Source: Bacillota bacterium | Lineage (GTDB): Bacteria; Bacillota; Clostridia; Christensenellales; Pumilibacteraceae | Direction: 5' to 3' | Length of the DNA: 64,000 bases | Assembly: GCA_009777485.1 (NCBI GenBank) | Contig: WRLT01000001.1 | Coordinates: 434,001 to 498,000, forward strand | In this document: in pieces, positions 43,283 through 53,454 of the stretch | Position numbering within the stretch: the stretch's first letter is position 1 | Layout of the letters: every line of letters starts with the position of its first letter | Notes under the pieces: model-generated | Told to the model about the DNA's origin: nothing | Database searches by the model: none | Seen by the model: the letters and a program-made list of their open reading frames with translations, nothing else | Position numbers and translations under genes: made by a program

Positions 43283-44028
43283 TTTTTTAGTATCTCCTGT
43301 ATGCGCCGCTCTGCCTCCTCTAAAAGCATTTTTACCCAGCTTTCGGGAAGCTCGCGAATGGCTAAACCGTCTAAAAATTCCTCTAGCTGTGCGGCGGTTT
43401 CGATATCGTCAAAATCATCTATTACATCGTAGATACGGTCTATCAGCTTTTCTTCTTCTTCGTTTTTGGGCTCGTATTTGGTGTCGTCGTCAAAAAACTG
43501 CTGCACAAATATACCGTAGGGTGAAAGTTCCCTTAACTTCGGGCTAAACGACGGCACAGGATGAACGGGGCGGCTCTCGTAAAGCCCGCGCTTAACGGCG
43601 GACGCAAGCGGCACTACCGCGCTTTTGCCGTTAGCCGTAACCTTAATATCCGCCTCGCCATTTTTTAACATAAATTCCGCCTCAAATTTATTAAAAATAT
43701 AGGGGCTTTTTGCGGCTTTCCGCCCGTTGTTAAACGGAAAATCGTAATGCAGTCTATACAGCATTGTTCCGTGAAAGCTCCAGATTTTAAAAACTGCCGC
43801 CTTTGCCGACTTGCCCTTTTTAAGCGCGGAGTTATACGCGGCAACACTTATTTGAAAATACACCGCGTAGGTAAGAAAAGGCACTCCTATCAGTGCGGCA
43901 AGGAGCGCAAACATATACACGCCAAAGGAACCAAAGTATATCCCTATTCCAATAGCAAGCACGGCAACCGCCACCGCAATACCGCCGATAAGATACCACT
44001 GTAAAATTTGTTTTTTAAACTCTTTCAT
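43279..44028 (-). CDS. Hypothetical membrane protein, 249 aa
   Basis: Two membrane helices at residues 10-60 (WYLIGGIAVAVAVLAIGIGIYF, MFALLAALIGVPFLTYAVYF), then a 190-residue cytosolic domain with an acidic helical end. Not recognised. Starts 5 nt before thrS stop region ends, so it is likely cotranscribed with thrS. Confidence 0.7.
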   Translation of the reverse strand: MKEFKKQILQWYLIGGIAVAVAVLAIGIGIYFGSFGVYMFALLAALIGVPFLTYAVYFQISVAAYNSALKKGKSAKAAVFKIWSFHGTMLYRLHYDFPFNNGRKAAKSPYIFNKFEAEFMLKNGEADIKVTANGKSAVVPLASAVKRGLYESRPVHPVPSFSPKLRELSPYGIFVQQFFDDDTKYEPKNEEEEKLIDRIYDVIDDFDDIETAAQLEEFLDGLAIRELPESWVKMLLEEAERRIQEILKN

Positions 44029-44033
44029 TGCCG

Positions 44034-45794
44034 TTATTTTTTAAGCGCGCTATCCGCCTCTTGACTAATCCGCTGTATAAAATCGTTTAGCGTCATTTGC
44101 CCTAAGTCGCCGTTTTCGCCGCGCGCGCGCACAGATACCACGCCTGCTTCGGCATCTCTATCCCCGATAATTAACATATACGGAATTTTATCGGCTGCCG
44201 CCTCACGGATTTTATAGCCGATTTTTTCGTTGCGGTTGTCCGTCTGGGCGCGAAAGCCCGCCGCGTTCAGCTTTTGCGCCGTTTGCGTAACTAGCTCTGC
44301 GGTACGCTCGGTTAGCGACAATACGCGCACCTGTTCGGGCGCAAGCCACAGCGGCAGCGCACCCGCGTATTTTTCCAGCAGCATTGCCATTGTGCGCTCG
44401 TAACAGCCTATCGAACTGCGGTGAATAATGTAGGGGTGCTTTTTAACGCCGTCCGCGTCGGTGTACAGCATTTCAAATTTTTCTGCCAAAAACATATCCA
44501 CTTGAATGGTGATAACCGTATCCTCTTTGCCGAAAACGTTTTTGGCTTGAATGTCTAGCTTAGGCCCGTAAAACGCCGCCTCGCCTACGGCGGTTTCGTA
44601 CGCTAAGCCCAGCTCGTCTAAAATTTGCTTCATTAAGGCTTCGGCACTGTTCCACTCCTCTGCCGAACCTACATACTTTTCGTTGTCGGCGGGGTCGTAC
44701 TTAGAAAAGCGGAACGTAACATCGCCGCGCAAGCCTAAGCAGTCTAACATATAGTAGCTTAACGCTAAGCAATCCTTAAACTCCTGCGCTAACTGCGCGG
44801 GCGTGCAAATAATATGCCCCTCGCTAAGCGTGAACTGCCGCACGCGGATTAAGCCGTGCATTTCGCCGCTTGCCTCGTTGCGGAACAGCGTAGAGGTTTC
44901 GTTGTATCGGACGGGCAAATCACGGTAGCTTTTTAAGCCGTTTTTGTAAATCATGTACTGATACGGACACGTCATAGGGCGCAACGCCAAAATTTCTGCG
45001 TCTTTATCTTTCTCGTCCCCGATTACAAACATCTTATCCTTGTAGTGCTGCCAGTGACCGCTGATTTTATATAAATCGCTTTTTGCCATGTACGGCGTTT
45101 TAGTAAGCAAATAGCCGCGCTTTTGCTCTTCATCCTCCACAAACCGCTGCAATATTTGCATGAGTTTTGCCCCTTTGGGCATTAATAGCGGCAAGCCCTG
45201 CCCGATTTTTTCGTCCGTCATAAAATAGCCTAACTCGCGCCCTAACTTGTTATGGTCGCGCTTTTTAGCTTCTTCTAATAGGGTTAGATACTCGGTAAGC
45301 TCCGCCTTTTTTTGAAACGCCGTTCCGTAAATGCGCGTAAGCACTTTGTTTTTTTCGTTGCCGCGCCAGTACGCGCCCGCAAGGCCCGTCAGCTTAAAAA
45401 ACTTAACATAACCCGTAGAGGGCAAATGAGGCCCTGCGCACAAGTCGGTAAAATTGCCTTGCGTGTAAAAGGAGGGCTTTACGCCTTTTTCTATGCCCTC
45501 AATCAATTCTAGCTTGTAGGGCTGTTCTTTCATTTTTTCGATAGCCGCCTTTTTAGACAGCACGGCGCAGGTAATAGGATAATCTGCCTCTACAATGCGC
45601 TGCATCTCATCCTCGATTTTTTTTAAATCGTCCATACTAATCGGGGTGGGAAAATCAAAATCGTAATAAAAGCCCGTTTTAATGGCGGGGCCGATAGCAA
45701 GCTTAACATCCGCATACAAGTTAGTAACCGCTTGCGCTAATATGTGCGATGCCGTGTGCCAAAACACCTCTGCGTTTTTTAATGAATTGTTCAT
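44034..45794 (-). CDS. thrS: Threonyl-tRNA synthetase lacking the TGS domain
   Basis: 586 residues. Begins directly with the editing domain (HTASHILAQAV and HYD-like motifs), then class II motifs and the anticodon domain (VRVLSLTERTAELV). The usual N-terminal TGS domain of about 60 residues is absent; length and the ATG after AAAGGAGA confirm this start. Attaches threonine to tRNA-Thr; the tRNA-Thr(CGT) here is one substrate. No T-box fits in the 68-bp gap. Confidence 0.93.
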   Translation of the reverse strand: MNNSLKNAEVFWHTASHILAQAVTNLYADVKLAIGPAIKTGFYYDFDFPTPISMDDLKKIEDEMQRIVEADYPITCAVLSKKAAIEKMKEQPYKLELIEGIEKGVKPSFYTQGNFTDLCAGPHLPSTGYVKFFKLTGLAGAYWRGNEKNKVLTRIYGTAFQKKAELTEYLTLLEEAKKRDHNKLGRELGYFMTDEKIGQGLPLLMPKGAKLMQILQRFVEDEEQKRGYLLTKTPYMAKSDLYKISGHWQHYKDKMFVIGDEKDKDAEILALRPMTCPYQYMIYKNGLKSYRDLPVRYNETSTLFRNEASGEMHGLIRVRQFTLSEGHIICTPAQLAQEFKDCLALSYYMLDCLGLRGDVTFRFSKYDPADNEKYVGSAEEWNSAEALMKQILDELGLAYETAVGEAAFYGPKLDIQAKNVFGKEDTVITIQVDMFLAEKFEMLYTDADGVKKHPYIIHRSSIGCYERTMAMLLEKYAGALPLWLAPEQVRVLSLTERTAELVTQTAQKLNAAGFRAQTDNRNEKIGYKIREAAADKIPYMLIIGDRDAEAGVVSVRARGENGDLGQMTLNDFIQRISQEADSALKK

Positions 45795-45862
45795 AAATGT
45801 TTTCTCCTTTATACCGAAATTTGTACTTCGTGATTTTCAATAAAATCGTCAGTTGTCATTTG

Positions 45863-46609
45863 TCAGTTAATTTTCGCCTTATACTGCACCGATGCAAACG
45901 TCAATACGGTAACTTGCTGCGCGCCTGCGGCTTTTAGCACTCTTGCACATTCGTCCGTCGTAGCGGAGGTAGTTAGCACATCGTCTATAAGCAATACGGA
46001 TTTATTCTTTATAAGAGATTTTTCGCCGCAAAAGCTGAAAGTGTCTTGTATAGCGGCGGCGCGCCCTTTTCGGTCTAACTTAGCTAAGTTTTTAGTATGC
46101 GCCGTTTTTTGCAATAGGGGCAAGACTTGAATAGCGGTTGAAACGGATAAGGCATTTGCCAATAACTCCGCTTGATTGTAGCCGCGCTTGCGCAAGCGTT
46201 TTTTATGCAGCGGCACAAAGGTGAGTATATCGGGAGGTTCAAAGCACGTGTTAAGCGTTTCGTTCATAAATTCGGCTAAAAAGCTGTTTAAGTATTTTGC
46301 GCCGCCGTATTTAAACCAATGTATCAGCCTTTTTGCCGTTTCGTTAAACTCTACCGCCGAACGCGCATATTCAAAGTGGTACGTTCCGTGCGCAAAGCAT
46401 TGCTGACAATACTGCGCCATATTGCCGATAGCGCGGCCGCAGCGCGTACAAAAGTTTTTGTTGTACACTACGGGGCATTTTGCGCAGAGGTTATTCTGTT
46501 CGTTTCCGCACAACTCGCCGCCGCACGAAAAACAGGTTATACCTTGTGGAAACAGCATTTGCGAAAAGCCGTCAGACACCGATTTAACAAAATCCTTAAA
46601 GCCCGCCAT
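45863..46609 (-). CDS. comF: ComF-family phosphoribosyltransferase-like protein
   Basis: 248 residues. Zinc-finger CFSCGGELC...CAKC at the N-terminus, a second CTRC...CQQC, and the PRPP-binding loop VLLIDDVLTTSATTDEC. Family role in DNA uptake is known in B. subtilis; many carry it without competence. Starts 15 bp after ackA stop, with no clear ribosome site, so probably read from the ackA transcript. Confidence 0.85.
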   Translation of the reverse strand: MAGFKDFVKSVSDGFSQMLFPQGITCFSCGGELCGNEQNNLCAKCPVVYNKNFCTRCGRAIGNMAQYCQQCFAHGTYHFEYARSAVEFNETAKRLIHWFKYGGAKYLNSFLAEFMNETLNTCFEPPDILTFVPLHKKRLRKRGYNQAELLANALSVSTAIQVLPLLQKTAHTKNLAKLDRKGRAAAIQDTFSFCGEKSLIKNKSVLLIDDVLTTSATTDECARVLKAAGAQQVTVLTFASVQYKAKIN

Positions 46610-46624
46610 ACTAAAACGGCTGCC

Positions 46625-47809
46625 CTACTTTGCGGCCAAGCGCACCGTTTCGCGCGCAATTACCAATTCTTCGTTGGTAGGAATTACGTACACGTCGGTT
46701 TTGCCGTTTGATATTTTAGCGGTTTCGCCGCGCGGCGCGGTGTTATTTTTATTTTCGTCTAAGCTTACGCCCAAAAACTCTAAGCCCTCTACAATCATTT
46801 TGCGCACAGTAGGATTATGCTCGCCGATGCCGCCCGTAAACGCTATGCACTGTACGCCGCCCGCCGCCGCCGCATACGCGCCGATGTATTTTTTAACGCG
46901 GTACGCAAACATCTCTACCGCCAATTGCGCGCGTTGATTGCCGCTTTCGATAGCGGCGTGTAAATCGCGAAAATCCGACCCTACGCCCGACACACCCAAA
47001 ACACCGCATTTTTTGTTAAGATAATCCGTAACGCCTTTAACATCCATGCCTGTTTTGTCGCATAAATAATCTACCGCCGCCGCGTCTATATCGCCGCTGC
47101 GCGTACCCATAATAAGCCCCTCCAACGGCGTTAAGCCCATAGAACTGTCTATGCACTTTCCGTTTTTTACAACCGAAACAGACGCGCCGTTGCCTAAGTG
47201 GCACACAATTAAATTAACGTCCTTTTTATAAATGTTTTTAACTTCGCCCGTTATAAACATGTGGCTGGTGCCGTGAAAGCCGTAGCGGCGCAGACGGTAT
47301 TTTTTATAATCCTCATACGCTACCGCATACATGTACGCATACGCAGGAATGGTAGAGTGAAAGGTAGTATCAAAAACGGCAACCTGCGGGGCTGCGGGCA
47401 AAACGCTTTGACACGCGCGTATGCCAATGATGTTTGCGGGCTGATGCAGCGGCGCAAGGTCTGTGTTGCCGCTGATTTTTTGCATAGCCGCATCGTCAAT
47501 CAGCGCGCTTTCAAAAAAGTCTTCGCCGCCGTGAACCACCCTGTGCCCGACCGCCGCAATGCGGTTAATGTTGTCTATAACGCCGTGCGCGGGCAAAACA
47601 AGCGCGTCTAACACCGCCTTAACCGCCTCCGTATGCGTAGGAATATTAAGCGCGTCGTTTCTATACTCCTTTGCGCCCTTATGCACAATACCCGAAACCT
47701 TTTGACCGATGCGTTCTACCACGCCCTTTGCCAGTGCCGTTTCGCTTTGCGTTTCTATCAACTGATATTTCAGCGACGAACTTCCCGCATTGATAACCAA
47801 AACCTTCAT
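46625..47809 (-). CDS. ackA: Acetate kinase
   Basis: 394 residues. Starts VLVINAGSSSLKYQLIE; has ASV...THFD-like substrate motifs (HRVVHGGEDF, FHGTSHMF) and LEGLIMGTRSGDIDAA. Acetyl-phosphate plus ADP to acetate and ATP, the last step of acetate fermentation. ATG after AAAGGCGG. 79 bp after pta. Confidence 0.97.
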   Translation of the reverse strand: MKVLVINAGSSSLKYQLIETQSETALAKGVVERIGQKVSGIVHKGAKEYRNDALNIPTHTEAVKAVLDALVLPAHGVIDNINRIAAVGHRVVHGGEDFFESALIDDAAMQKISGNTDLAPLHQPANIIGIRACQSVLPAAPQVAVFDTTFHSTIPAYAYMYAVAYEDYKKYRLRRYGFHGTSHMFITGEVKNIYKKDVNLIVCHLGNGASVSVVKNGKCIDSSMGLTPLEGLIMGTRSGDIDAAAVDYLCDKTGMDVKGVTDYLNKKCGVLGVSGVGSDFRDLHAAIESGNQRAQLAVEMFAYRVKKYIGAYAAAAGGVQCIAFTGGIGEHNPTVRKMIVEGLEFLGVSLDENKNNTAPRGETAKISNGKTDVYVIPTNEELVIARETVRLAAK

Positions 47810-47888
47810 AATCTACCGCCTTTAAATTGTACTATTATTTGTTTTTTAAAATCTGCTTGAATTTTAATTTTTTGTCCGTCTGAATGGC

Positions 47889-48887
47889 TTATTTAACCGT
47901 TGCCTGCAATACCGTGATTGCGGTTACATTTACCACATCCTCCACACTGCACCCTCTGGATAAATCGTTAAGCGGCTTATTAAAGCCTTGACAAATCGGG
48001 CCTACCGCCTCTGCGCCTGCAAGCCTTTCAACCAGCTTGTAGCCGATGTTGCCCGAAGAAAGGTCGGGGAAAATCAAAACGTTTGCCTTGCCTGCTACGG
48101 GGCTGCCCTTTGCTTTTAATGCGCCGACAGCCTCCACCAAAGCGGCGTCCGCTTGCAATTCGCCGTCTACTAACAAGTCGGGGGCGGCAAGCTTTACCAA
48201 ACTAAATGCCTCTTGCACCTTATCCACCTGCGGGTCTTTTGCCGAACCCTTAGTAGAAAACGACAGCAATGCAACACGCGGCTGCGCGATTTGCGCAATC
48301 GCCTGCGCACTTTTAGCCGATGCTATCGCAATATCGGCAAGCTGAGCAGCGGTAGGGTTAGGGATTACCGCGCAATCGCCAAACACTAAAACGCCGCTTT
48401 GCGTATACGGACTGTTTTTTGCCAGTACCATAATAAAGCAGCTAGACACCGTGCCTATGCCCGGCGCGGTTTTTATAATTTGTAAGCCGGGACGCAGCAT
48501 ATCGCCCGTTGCATGACACGCGCCGCCTACCATGCCGTCCGCCTCACCCATTTTAACCATGAGTACGCCCAAATACATTTCGTCGCGGGCAAGCCGTTCC
48601 GCCTCGTCGCGCTGCATACCCTTAGCTTTACGCAGTTCGTACAAAACCTCTGCATAGGGGGTAATATCTACCGACTTAGGGTTTACCACGCGCACGCCGT
48701 CTAAATTAACAGCGGGGCAAAGCTTTTGCATTTCGGCCTTGTCGCCCAGCAGCGTAACCTTAGCGATTTTTTCGCGCGTAATAATTTCTGCCGCTAAGAT
48801 AATGCGGGCATCATTGCCTTCGGGCAATACGATGTGCTTAGCTGCCTTAATAGCCTTTTGTCTGATTTCGCTTAATAAACTTGACAC
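47889..48887 (-). CDS. pta: Phosphate acetyltransferase
   Basis: 332 residues. GTG start at 48887 behind AGGAG. Phosphotransacetylase motifs [39 protein letters not shown] and the C-terminal [20 protein letters not shown]. Acetyl-CoA to acetyl-phosphate. Forms pta-ackA(-comF-thrS) and is divergent from tmcAL, an arrangement common in Clostridia. Confidence 0.97.
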   Translation of the reverse strand: MSSLLSEIRQKAIKAAKHIVLPEGNDARIILAAEIITREKIAKVTLLGDKAEMQKLCPAVNLDGVRVVNPKSVDITPYAEVLYELRKAKGMQRDEAERLARDEMYLGVLMVKMGEADGMVGGACHATGDMLRPGLQIIKTAPGIGTVSSCFIMVLAKNSPYTQSGVLVFGDCAVIPNPTAAQLADIAIASAKSAQAIAQIAQPRVALLSFSTKGSAKDPQVDKVQEAFSLVKLAAPDLLVDGELQADAALVEAVGALKAKGSPVAGKANVLIFPDLSSGNIGYKLVERLAGAEAVGPICQGFNKPLNDLSRGCSVEDVVNVTAITVLQATVK

Positions 48888-48945
48888 TTTTATTCTCCTA
48901 TGGTATGATTACTGTTAAGTATACTACTTCTTAAAAAATTTGTCT

Positions 48946-50127
48946 ATGAAAATTGCCGCCGTAATTTGCGAATTTAACCCGTTTCATTTGGGGCACGCGT
49001 ATTTATTAGACGAGGCGCGGAAACGGACGGAATGCGACTTGCTTGTTTGTGTGCAAAGCGGCAATTTTGTGCAGCGTGCCGAACCCGCAATCGCCGACAT
49101 GCACGTGCGCGCGCGCGCCGCGCTGTTAAACGGCGCAGACGCCGTAATCGAACTACCCGCCTTATACGCAACGGCATGCGGAGAACGTTTTAGCGAGGGC
49201 GCGGTAAATATATTAAACTCCTTTGCGGACGCTTTGGTATTCGGAAGCGAAAGCGGCGATTTAGCGTATTTATATAGCGTTGCCCGCATTCAAGCGCACG
49301 AAACAGAAAGCTTTAAAAAAGCCTTGCAAGAAGGCTTAGACGCAGGCAAAGCTTACGCGGCGGCGTATGCCCATGCTACCGCCTTACACTTAAACGGCGC
49401 GTCCGCACCCGAACTGCCCAACGATTTATTAGCGGTAGAATATCTCAAACAGCTGATTAAAACCTCCTCTCCCGTTACGCCCGTTGCCGTACAGCGCAAA
49501 GGCGCGGCTTTTCATGACGCTGCCTTTTCGGGCGCGTTCTCCTCCGCCGCCGCACTGCGCGAAAGCTTGCGCGAAAATAATCTCAGCGCGCTTCGGCAAG
49601 CCATGCCGACAAGCGCGTTTGATGCGTTTTTTACAAAAAATAAAATATGTATCCGCACGTTAAAAAACAACTTTGATTTGTTGATTGTTGAGGCGTTGCG
49701 CAACCGCGATTTGTCGGGCCTTGCGGACGCGGGTCAAGAGGGGCTAACAGCGCGCCTTAAAAAAGCCTCCGCGCGCTTTATACGCTTAGACGGTATTATA
49801 GCGGCGGCAAAATCTAAACGGTACACGCATGCGCGGATACGGCGGCTTTGTTTGCAAGCGTTATTAGGTATTACGCACTACCCCGATATAACCGACTTCA
49901 ATATTCCCGCACGGCTTATCGGCGTAAAAGAGGCGGCTAAAAGCGCGGTTTTGGCACGCCTGCCGCAGACTGTATTCGTGCAAAATAAGGATTTTTTAAA
50001 GGTTTTTAAAACCTGTGCGGACGCCGCCTATATACGGCGCGTAAACCAAACCGCCGCAAATTGCTGGCCGCTGCTTGCACAACAAGACGGCGCGTATTAC
50101 GAAAGCCTGCCGCTTACGGTTGTATAA
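48946..50127 (+). CDS. tmcAL: tRNA(Met) cytidine acetate ligase TmcAL
   Basis: 393 residues. Nucleotidyltransferase HIGH motif CEFNPFHLGHAYLL and the YlbM-like continuation GADAVIELPALYAT. TmcAL (known in B. subtilis) uses ATP and free acetate to form ac4C34 in elongator tRNA-Met, so its place next to pta-ackA, which makes acetate, is sensible. Elongator tRNA-Met is at 53892. ATG at 48946; TATACT is 20 nt upstream and no ribosome site is seen. Confidence 0.9.
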   Translation: MKIAAVICEFNPFHLGHAYLLDEARKRTECDLLVCVQSGNFVQRAEPAIADMHVRARAALLNGADAVIELPALYATACGERFSEGAVNILNSFADALVFGSESGDLAYLYSVARIQAHETESFKKALQEGLDAGKAYAAAYAHATALHLNGASAPELPNDLLAVEYLKQLIKTSSPVTPVAVQRKGAAFHDAAFSGAFSSAAALRESLRENNLSALRQAMPTSAFDAFFTKNKICIRTLKNNFDLLIVEALRNRDLSGLADAGQEGLTARLKKASARFIRLDGIIAAAKSKRYTHARIRRLCLQALLGITHYPDITDFNIPARLIGVKEAAKSAVLARLPQTVFVQNKDFLKVFKTCADAAYIRRVNQTAANCWPLLAQQDGAYYESLPLTVV

Positions 50128-50144
50128 AAAAGGAGGGACAAAGG

Positions 50145-51209
50145 ATGGAAAAAGAAAAAATAAATAAGCTTTTTATAAAGCTGCTATTAAAAACCGCATT
50201 GCTGTTTTTACCTGCGTTTTGTTTTATGCTGATACTTGTATTCTCATCAGAACCCGAAGTATGGATATTCAGCCTTATACTTGTATTCCCGATGCTTTTA
50301 TGCGCAATCGTTTACTTCATCGCCGAAATCAAACAAAAAATATGGTTGTTTATCGTGTGGTTTTGCCTGCTGGCGGTAAACATAAGCCTATATCTATTCT
50401 TTAATGTTTTATTCATTGCACAAGCACTAACAGGGACTGCTTTTTTGATATTTATCTGCGTAACCGCCTTTTTTGCCTATTTTACCCTTGACTTTGCCGA
50501 CATCTTATCGCGCTTGCGCAAAAAAGCTGAGGAAAAAATCGCCGCAAAAGCTGAAACAGCGGCTGAGGAAATTCAAGAAAACACCGACGAAGCCCCCGAA
50601 GCACCCCCCGAAACCCACGCCGACGAAACCCCCGAAATCCCCGCCGACGAAAACCCTCCCGAAACACTCCCCGAAACACCCGTCCACAAAAAACCTACCA
50701 AAACCCGTAAAAAGCTGAACCTTACCCTAGTACTTTTACTAAGCCCCGCTATGGCATTCGGCATATTTTCTATCATTTTTCTGCCGCTGTATGCCGCCGA
50801 ACAGCACCGCCAAATGACAAACTATATCGTATACGAAGACTTAGTTGCCGAACTTTCGCGTATGCTTTTTGACGTAATCTTTTGGGTTTTATTATTTTTT
50901 ATTACCTTGCTAATCCTATGTATGGTAAACGTACTGTTTTATGTGCTAACCAAAAACTTCCCCCGTAAAGGGCTAAGGCGCGGCGGCATTGCACTGAGCG
51001 CGTCGCTAGGCGCAATCGGCATAACTTTTTGGTTTGGGCTGATTGTTTATCTACTCAAATTTTTTACTGCATATATACAAACCATGCGCAGCAGCGGGAT
51101 ATACTATGCCTCTTTTTACACGGTTTCCATGCTTTGCTTAACCCTCTTCACCACCGTAACCGCCCTCTTCATCCACCAACTGCATAAACAAAAACCGACT
51201 ATACAGTAA
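50145..51209 (+). CDS. Hypothetical polytopic membrane protein, 354 aa
   Basis: About eight membrane helices in two groups, separated by a hydrophilic loop rich in Glu, Pro and Thr (EAPETPPET-like words, residues about 135-185) and a basic patch. ATG after AAGGAGG, 17 bp after tmcAL. Not recognised. Pro-Glu repeats suggest a flexible cytosolic linker. Confidence 0.65.
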   Translation: MEKEKINKLFIKLLLKTALLFLPAFCFMLILVFSSEPEVWIFSLILVFPMLLCAIVYFIAEIKQKIWLFIVWFCLLAVNISLYLFFNVLFIAQALTGTAFLIFICVTAFFAYFTLDFADILSRLRKKAEEKIAAKAETAAEEIQENTDEAPEAPPETHADETPEIPADENPPETLPETPVHKKPTKTRKKLNLTLVLLLSPAMAFGIFSIIFLPLYAAEQHRQMTNYIVYEDLVAELSRMLFDVIFWVLLFFITLLILCMVNVLFYVLTKNFPRKGLRRGGIALSASLGAIGITFWFGLIVYLLKFFTAYIQTMRSSGIYYASFYTVSMLCLTLFTTVTALFIHQLHKQKPTIQ

Positions 51210-51241
51210 GATAAATATTCGCCCCCAACCGACATTTTTCC

Positions 51242-51270
51242 TTTGCTTTCTAACAAAAAAATGATATACT
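51242..51270 (+). promoter_or_regulatory. Leaderless-type promoter of Nmad3 gene
   Basis: TTGCTT (51243-51248), 16 bp, TATACT (51265-51270), then CACTAC and ATG. Confidence 0.6.
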
Positions 51271-51276
51271 CACTAC

Positions 51277-52038
51277 ATGAAGATTATATTGAGCAGAAAA
51301 GGATTTGATTATTCTAGTGGCGGGCGACCGAGCATTAAGAATGGTGATTGTCTAATATCAATACCAATTCCCGATTTTATAGACAAAGTTCCATATAAAA
51401 CGTTGAATAATGGTGGATTTGTTAAAAGCGTACTTAACGCTTTTAAGGGCAAAAAATTAAACAATGAAGATAGGCAATTTTTAGGTCAAATGGAATTATC
51501 ATATTGCCATCCAGACCCAAATATAACAGACTACTTTAATTTAGGAGAAGAATTTCAAGGTTCAATAGGTCTTACTAGGACGCCAGCTTATTTGAAAGGC
51601 GGAAAAATAGAAATCGATGACATCTTTCTGTTTTTTGGAATTTTCAAAGATGTTGAGGAAAAAACTATCCACTATTCAATATGGGGATATTTAGAGGTTG
51701 GTAAAGCATTATGCCCTGAAAAAATGAATGATTTGCAAGAAAGCGATAGAATAGAGTTACTTAGAATAACGGGTAATCCGCATTTAATAAATCAAAACTA
51801 CGAGCATGAAACAGGAAATGCTGTATATATTGCAAAGAAAAATTGTTGTGGCGTGTTTAAATATAATCCAGAGCTTGAGCTTTTAGATAACAAGGGCGAA
51901 TATAAGCACGATTGCTTAAAAAAAAATCTCCCGTCAATAAAAGGACGCGGCCAAGATTATGTGCTGCATGGTGAAGCCGCAGCTAAGTGGGCAAACTATT
52001 TAATCGAAACCTTTGCAAATAAAAAACAAATGAATTAG
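51277..52038 (+). CDS. Nucleotide-modification-associated domain 3 (Nmad3) protein
   Basis: 253 residues. The N-terminus MKIILSRKGFDYSSGGRPS with ISIPIPD is the Nmad3 signature, a family linked by context to modified DNA bases in phages and islands (known from comparative genomics). No partner base-modifying enzyme lies beside it. AT-rich, with leaderless promoter geometry. A GTCCTC/GAGGAC hairpin follows at about 52054. Confidence 0.75.
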   Translation: MKIILSRKGFDYSSGGRPSIKNGDCLISIPIPDFIDKVPYKTLNNGGFVKSVLNAFKGKKLNNEDRQFLGQMELSYCHPDPNITDYFNLGEEFQGSIGLTRTPAYLKGGKIEIDDIFLFFGIFKDVEEKTIHYSIWGYLEVGKALCPEKMNDLQESDRIELLRITGNPHLINQNYEHETGNAVYIAKKNCCGVFKYNPELELLDNKGEYKHDCLKKNLPSIKGRGQDYVLHGEAAAKWANYLIETFANKKQMN

Positions 52039-52103
52039 TGTAAGCCGAAATAAAAGTCCTCATAAAAGAGGACGGTGTTCGCGGCGTTACATAACCAAAT
52101 CTG

Positions 52104-53390
52104 CTAAAACATTTCATTTAGTAAAAAGTCGTTTAGCGAAATTCCTATAATGCCTTCATCGTTTCGATTTGCGTAACTATCCAAAGAAACAACATATTTT
52201 GGATAGTTATCTTTTATGTCTTTAAGCGGTGCAAATTCTCGGTTATACGTTTCTTCCGTTGTGAACTCTAAACAAACTTGCACATAAATTTTCTCGCCGT
52301 TCTTTTCGGCAATAAAATCTATTTCTCGGTTATCTCTTGCAGACATTCTGCCAAAACTCACTTTATAACCCCGCGACACTAATTCGTTATATACTATGTT
52401 TTCAAGAATACTGCCTTTATTAACTTTTTTAATATCTTTAATTGCATAAGAAAGACTATGGTCTGCAAGATAATACTTGCTGTTTGCCAAAATAATTTGT
52501 TTGCCGCTAATATCGTAAGGCTGCACTTTTTGAATCACATATGCGGTTTCTAAATAGCTAATATAATTGCTAAGTGTATCTAGGTTAGAGGCTATTTTGT
52601 TTTTGTCGCCGCCGCTTATCCATTCGGCAATATTACGTAGCGAGGTTGGACTTCCTACGTTGTCATAAAAATATGCAATTAGTTTTTCAAGCAACGCAAC
52701 ATTTTTTACCTTGTTTCTCACAACGACATCTTTAAAAACAATAGATAAATGAATATCCTTAACAATCTGAACAGCTTGCGAAACATCAAAATGCTGCGTT
52801 GAAATTAGCGGAAATCCTCCCATTTCTATGTATTCTCTAATCGGGCTGTAATCGTATATGGCTGCCTTTTGATTTAATTTGGTTATTTTTGCTTGCGGGG
52901 CAGTTCCAAAAAAACCAACATCCAATTTTTCTCTAAACTCTACAAATTCCTTAAATGACAAAGGCTTGATTTCAAATTGTACATACCTGCCTGCAAGAAG
53001 AGTTGCAAGCTCACCAGACAACAATTTAGAATTTGAACCCGTTATATAAATGTCCGTGTTTTTCAAACGCAACGAATTAACCGCTTTTTCCCAATCCTCA
53101 ACCATCTGTATTTCGTCGAAAAACAAATAATACTTTTTTTCGTCTTTCATTTTCTCTACAATATAGCTATAAAGCTTTTTATAGGTTAAAAGATTATCAA
53201 ACTCTACATCCTCAAAGTTAATAAAGACGATATGCTCTTCATTCGTCCGTTTTAAAATTTCTTCTTTTATAAGCTTTAAAATTTCGCTTTTTCCGCACCT
53301 GCGAATACCCGTTATTATTTTGATAAGTTCTTTATCAATAAAACCCTTGATATTTTCTGTATATGCTTTTCTCTCAATAGTTTTACCCAT
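52104..53390 (-). CDS. AAA-type ATP-binding protein (AAA_14 plus DUF4143)
   Basis: 428 residues, same architecture as the 10417 protein: ITGIRRCGKSEILK, FFDEIQMVEDWEKAVNSL, ITGSNSKLLSGELATLLAGR, C-terminal EIDFIAEKNGEKIYVQV. Clearly homologous but only moderately similar to it. ATG after AAAGGAGT. Function unknown; mobile, often in accessory regions. Promoter at 53426-53454. Confidence 0.85.
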   Translation of the reverse strand: MGKTIERKAYTENIKGFIDKELIKIITGIRRCGKSEILKLIKEEILKRTNEEHIVFINFEDVEFDNLLTYKKLYSYIVEKMKDEKKYYLFFDEIQMVEDWEKAVNSLRLKNTDIYITGSNSKLLSGELATLLAGRYVQFEIKPLSFKEFVEFREKLDVGFFGTAPQAKITKLNQKAAIYDYSPIREYIEMGGFPLISTQHFDVSQAVQIVKDIHLSIVFKDVVVRNKVKNVALLEKLIAYFYDNVGSPTSLRNIAEWISGGDKNKIASNLDTLSNYISYLETAYVIQKVQPYDISGKQIILANSKYYLADHSLSYAIKDIKKVNKGSILENIVYNELVSRGYKVSFGRMSARDNREIDFIAEKNGEKIYVQVCLEFTTEETYNREFAPLKDIKDNYPKYVVSLDSYANRNDEGIIGISLNDFLLNEMF

Positions 53391-53425
53391 TATAACACTC
53401 CTTTGACACTTTATGGATTATGGAC

Positions 53426-53454
53426 AGTATAACAGCTATTAAACACCTTGTCAA
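53426..53454 (-). promoter_or_regulatory. Promoter of second DUF4143 ATPase
   Basis: Minus strand TTGACA (53449-53454), 17 bp, TATACT (53426-53431). A palindrome TTGTCGCA / TGCGACAA at 53460-53480 stands just upstream of -35, a possible operator. Confidence 0.7.

Noticed and set aside
45795-45862. T-box riboswitch before thrS
   Set aside because: Only 68 bp separate comF and thrS, with no T-box sequence or terminator.
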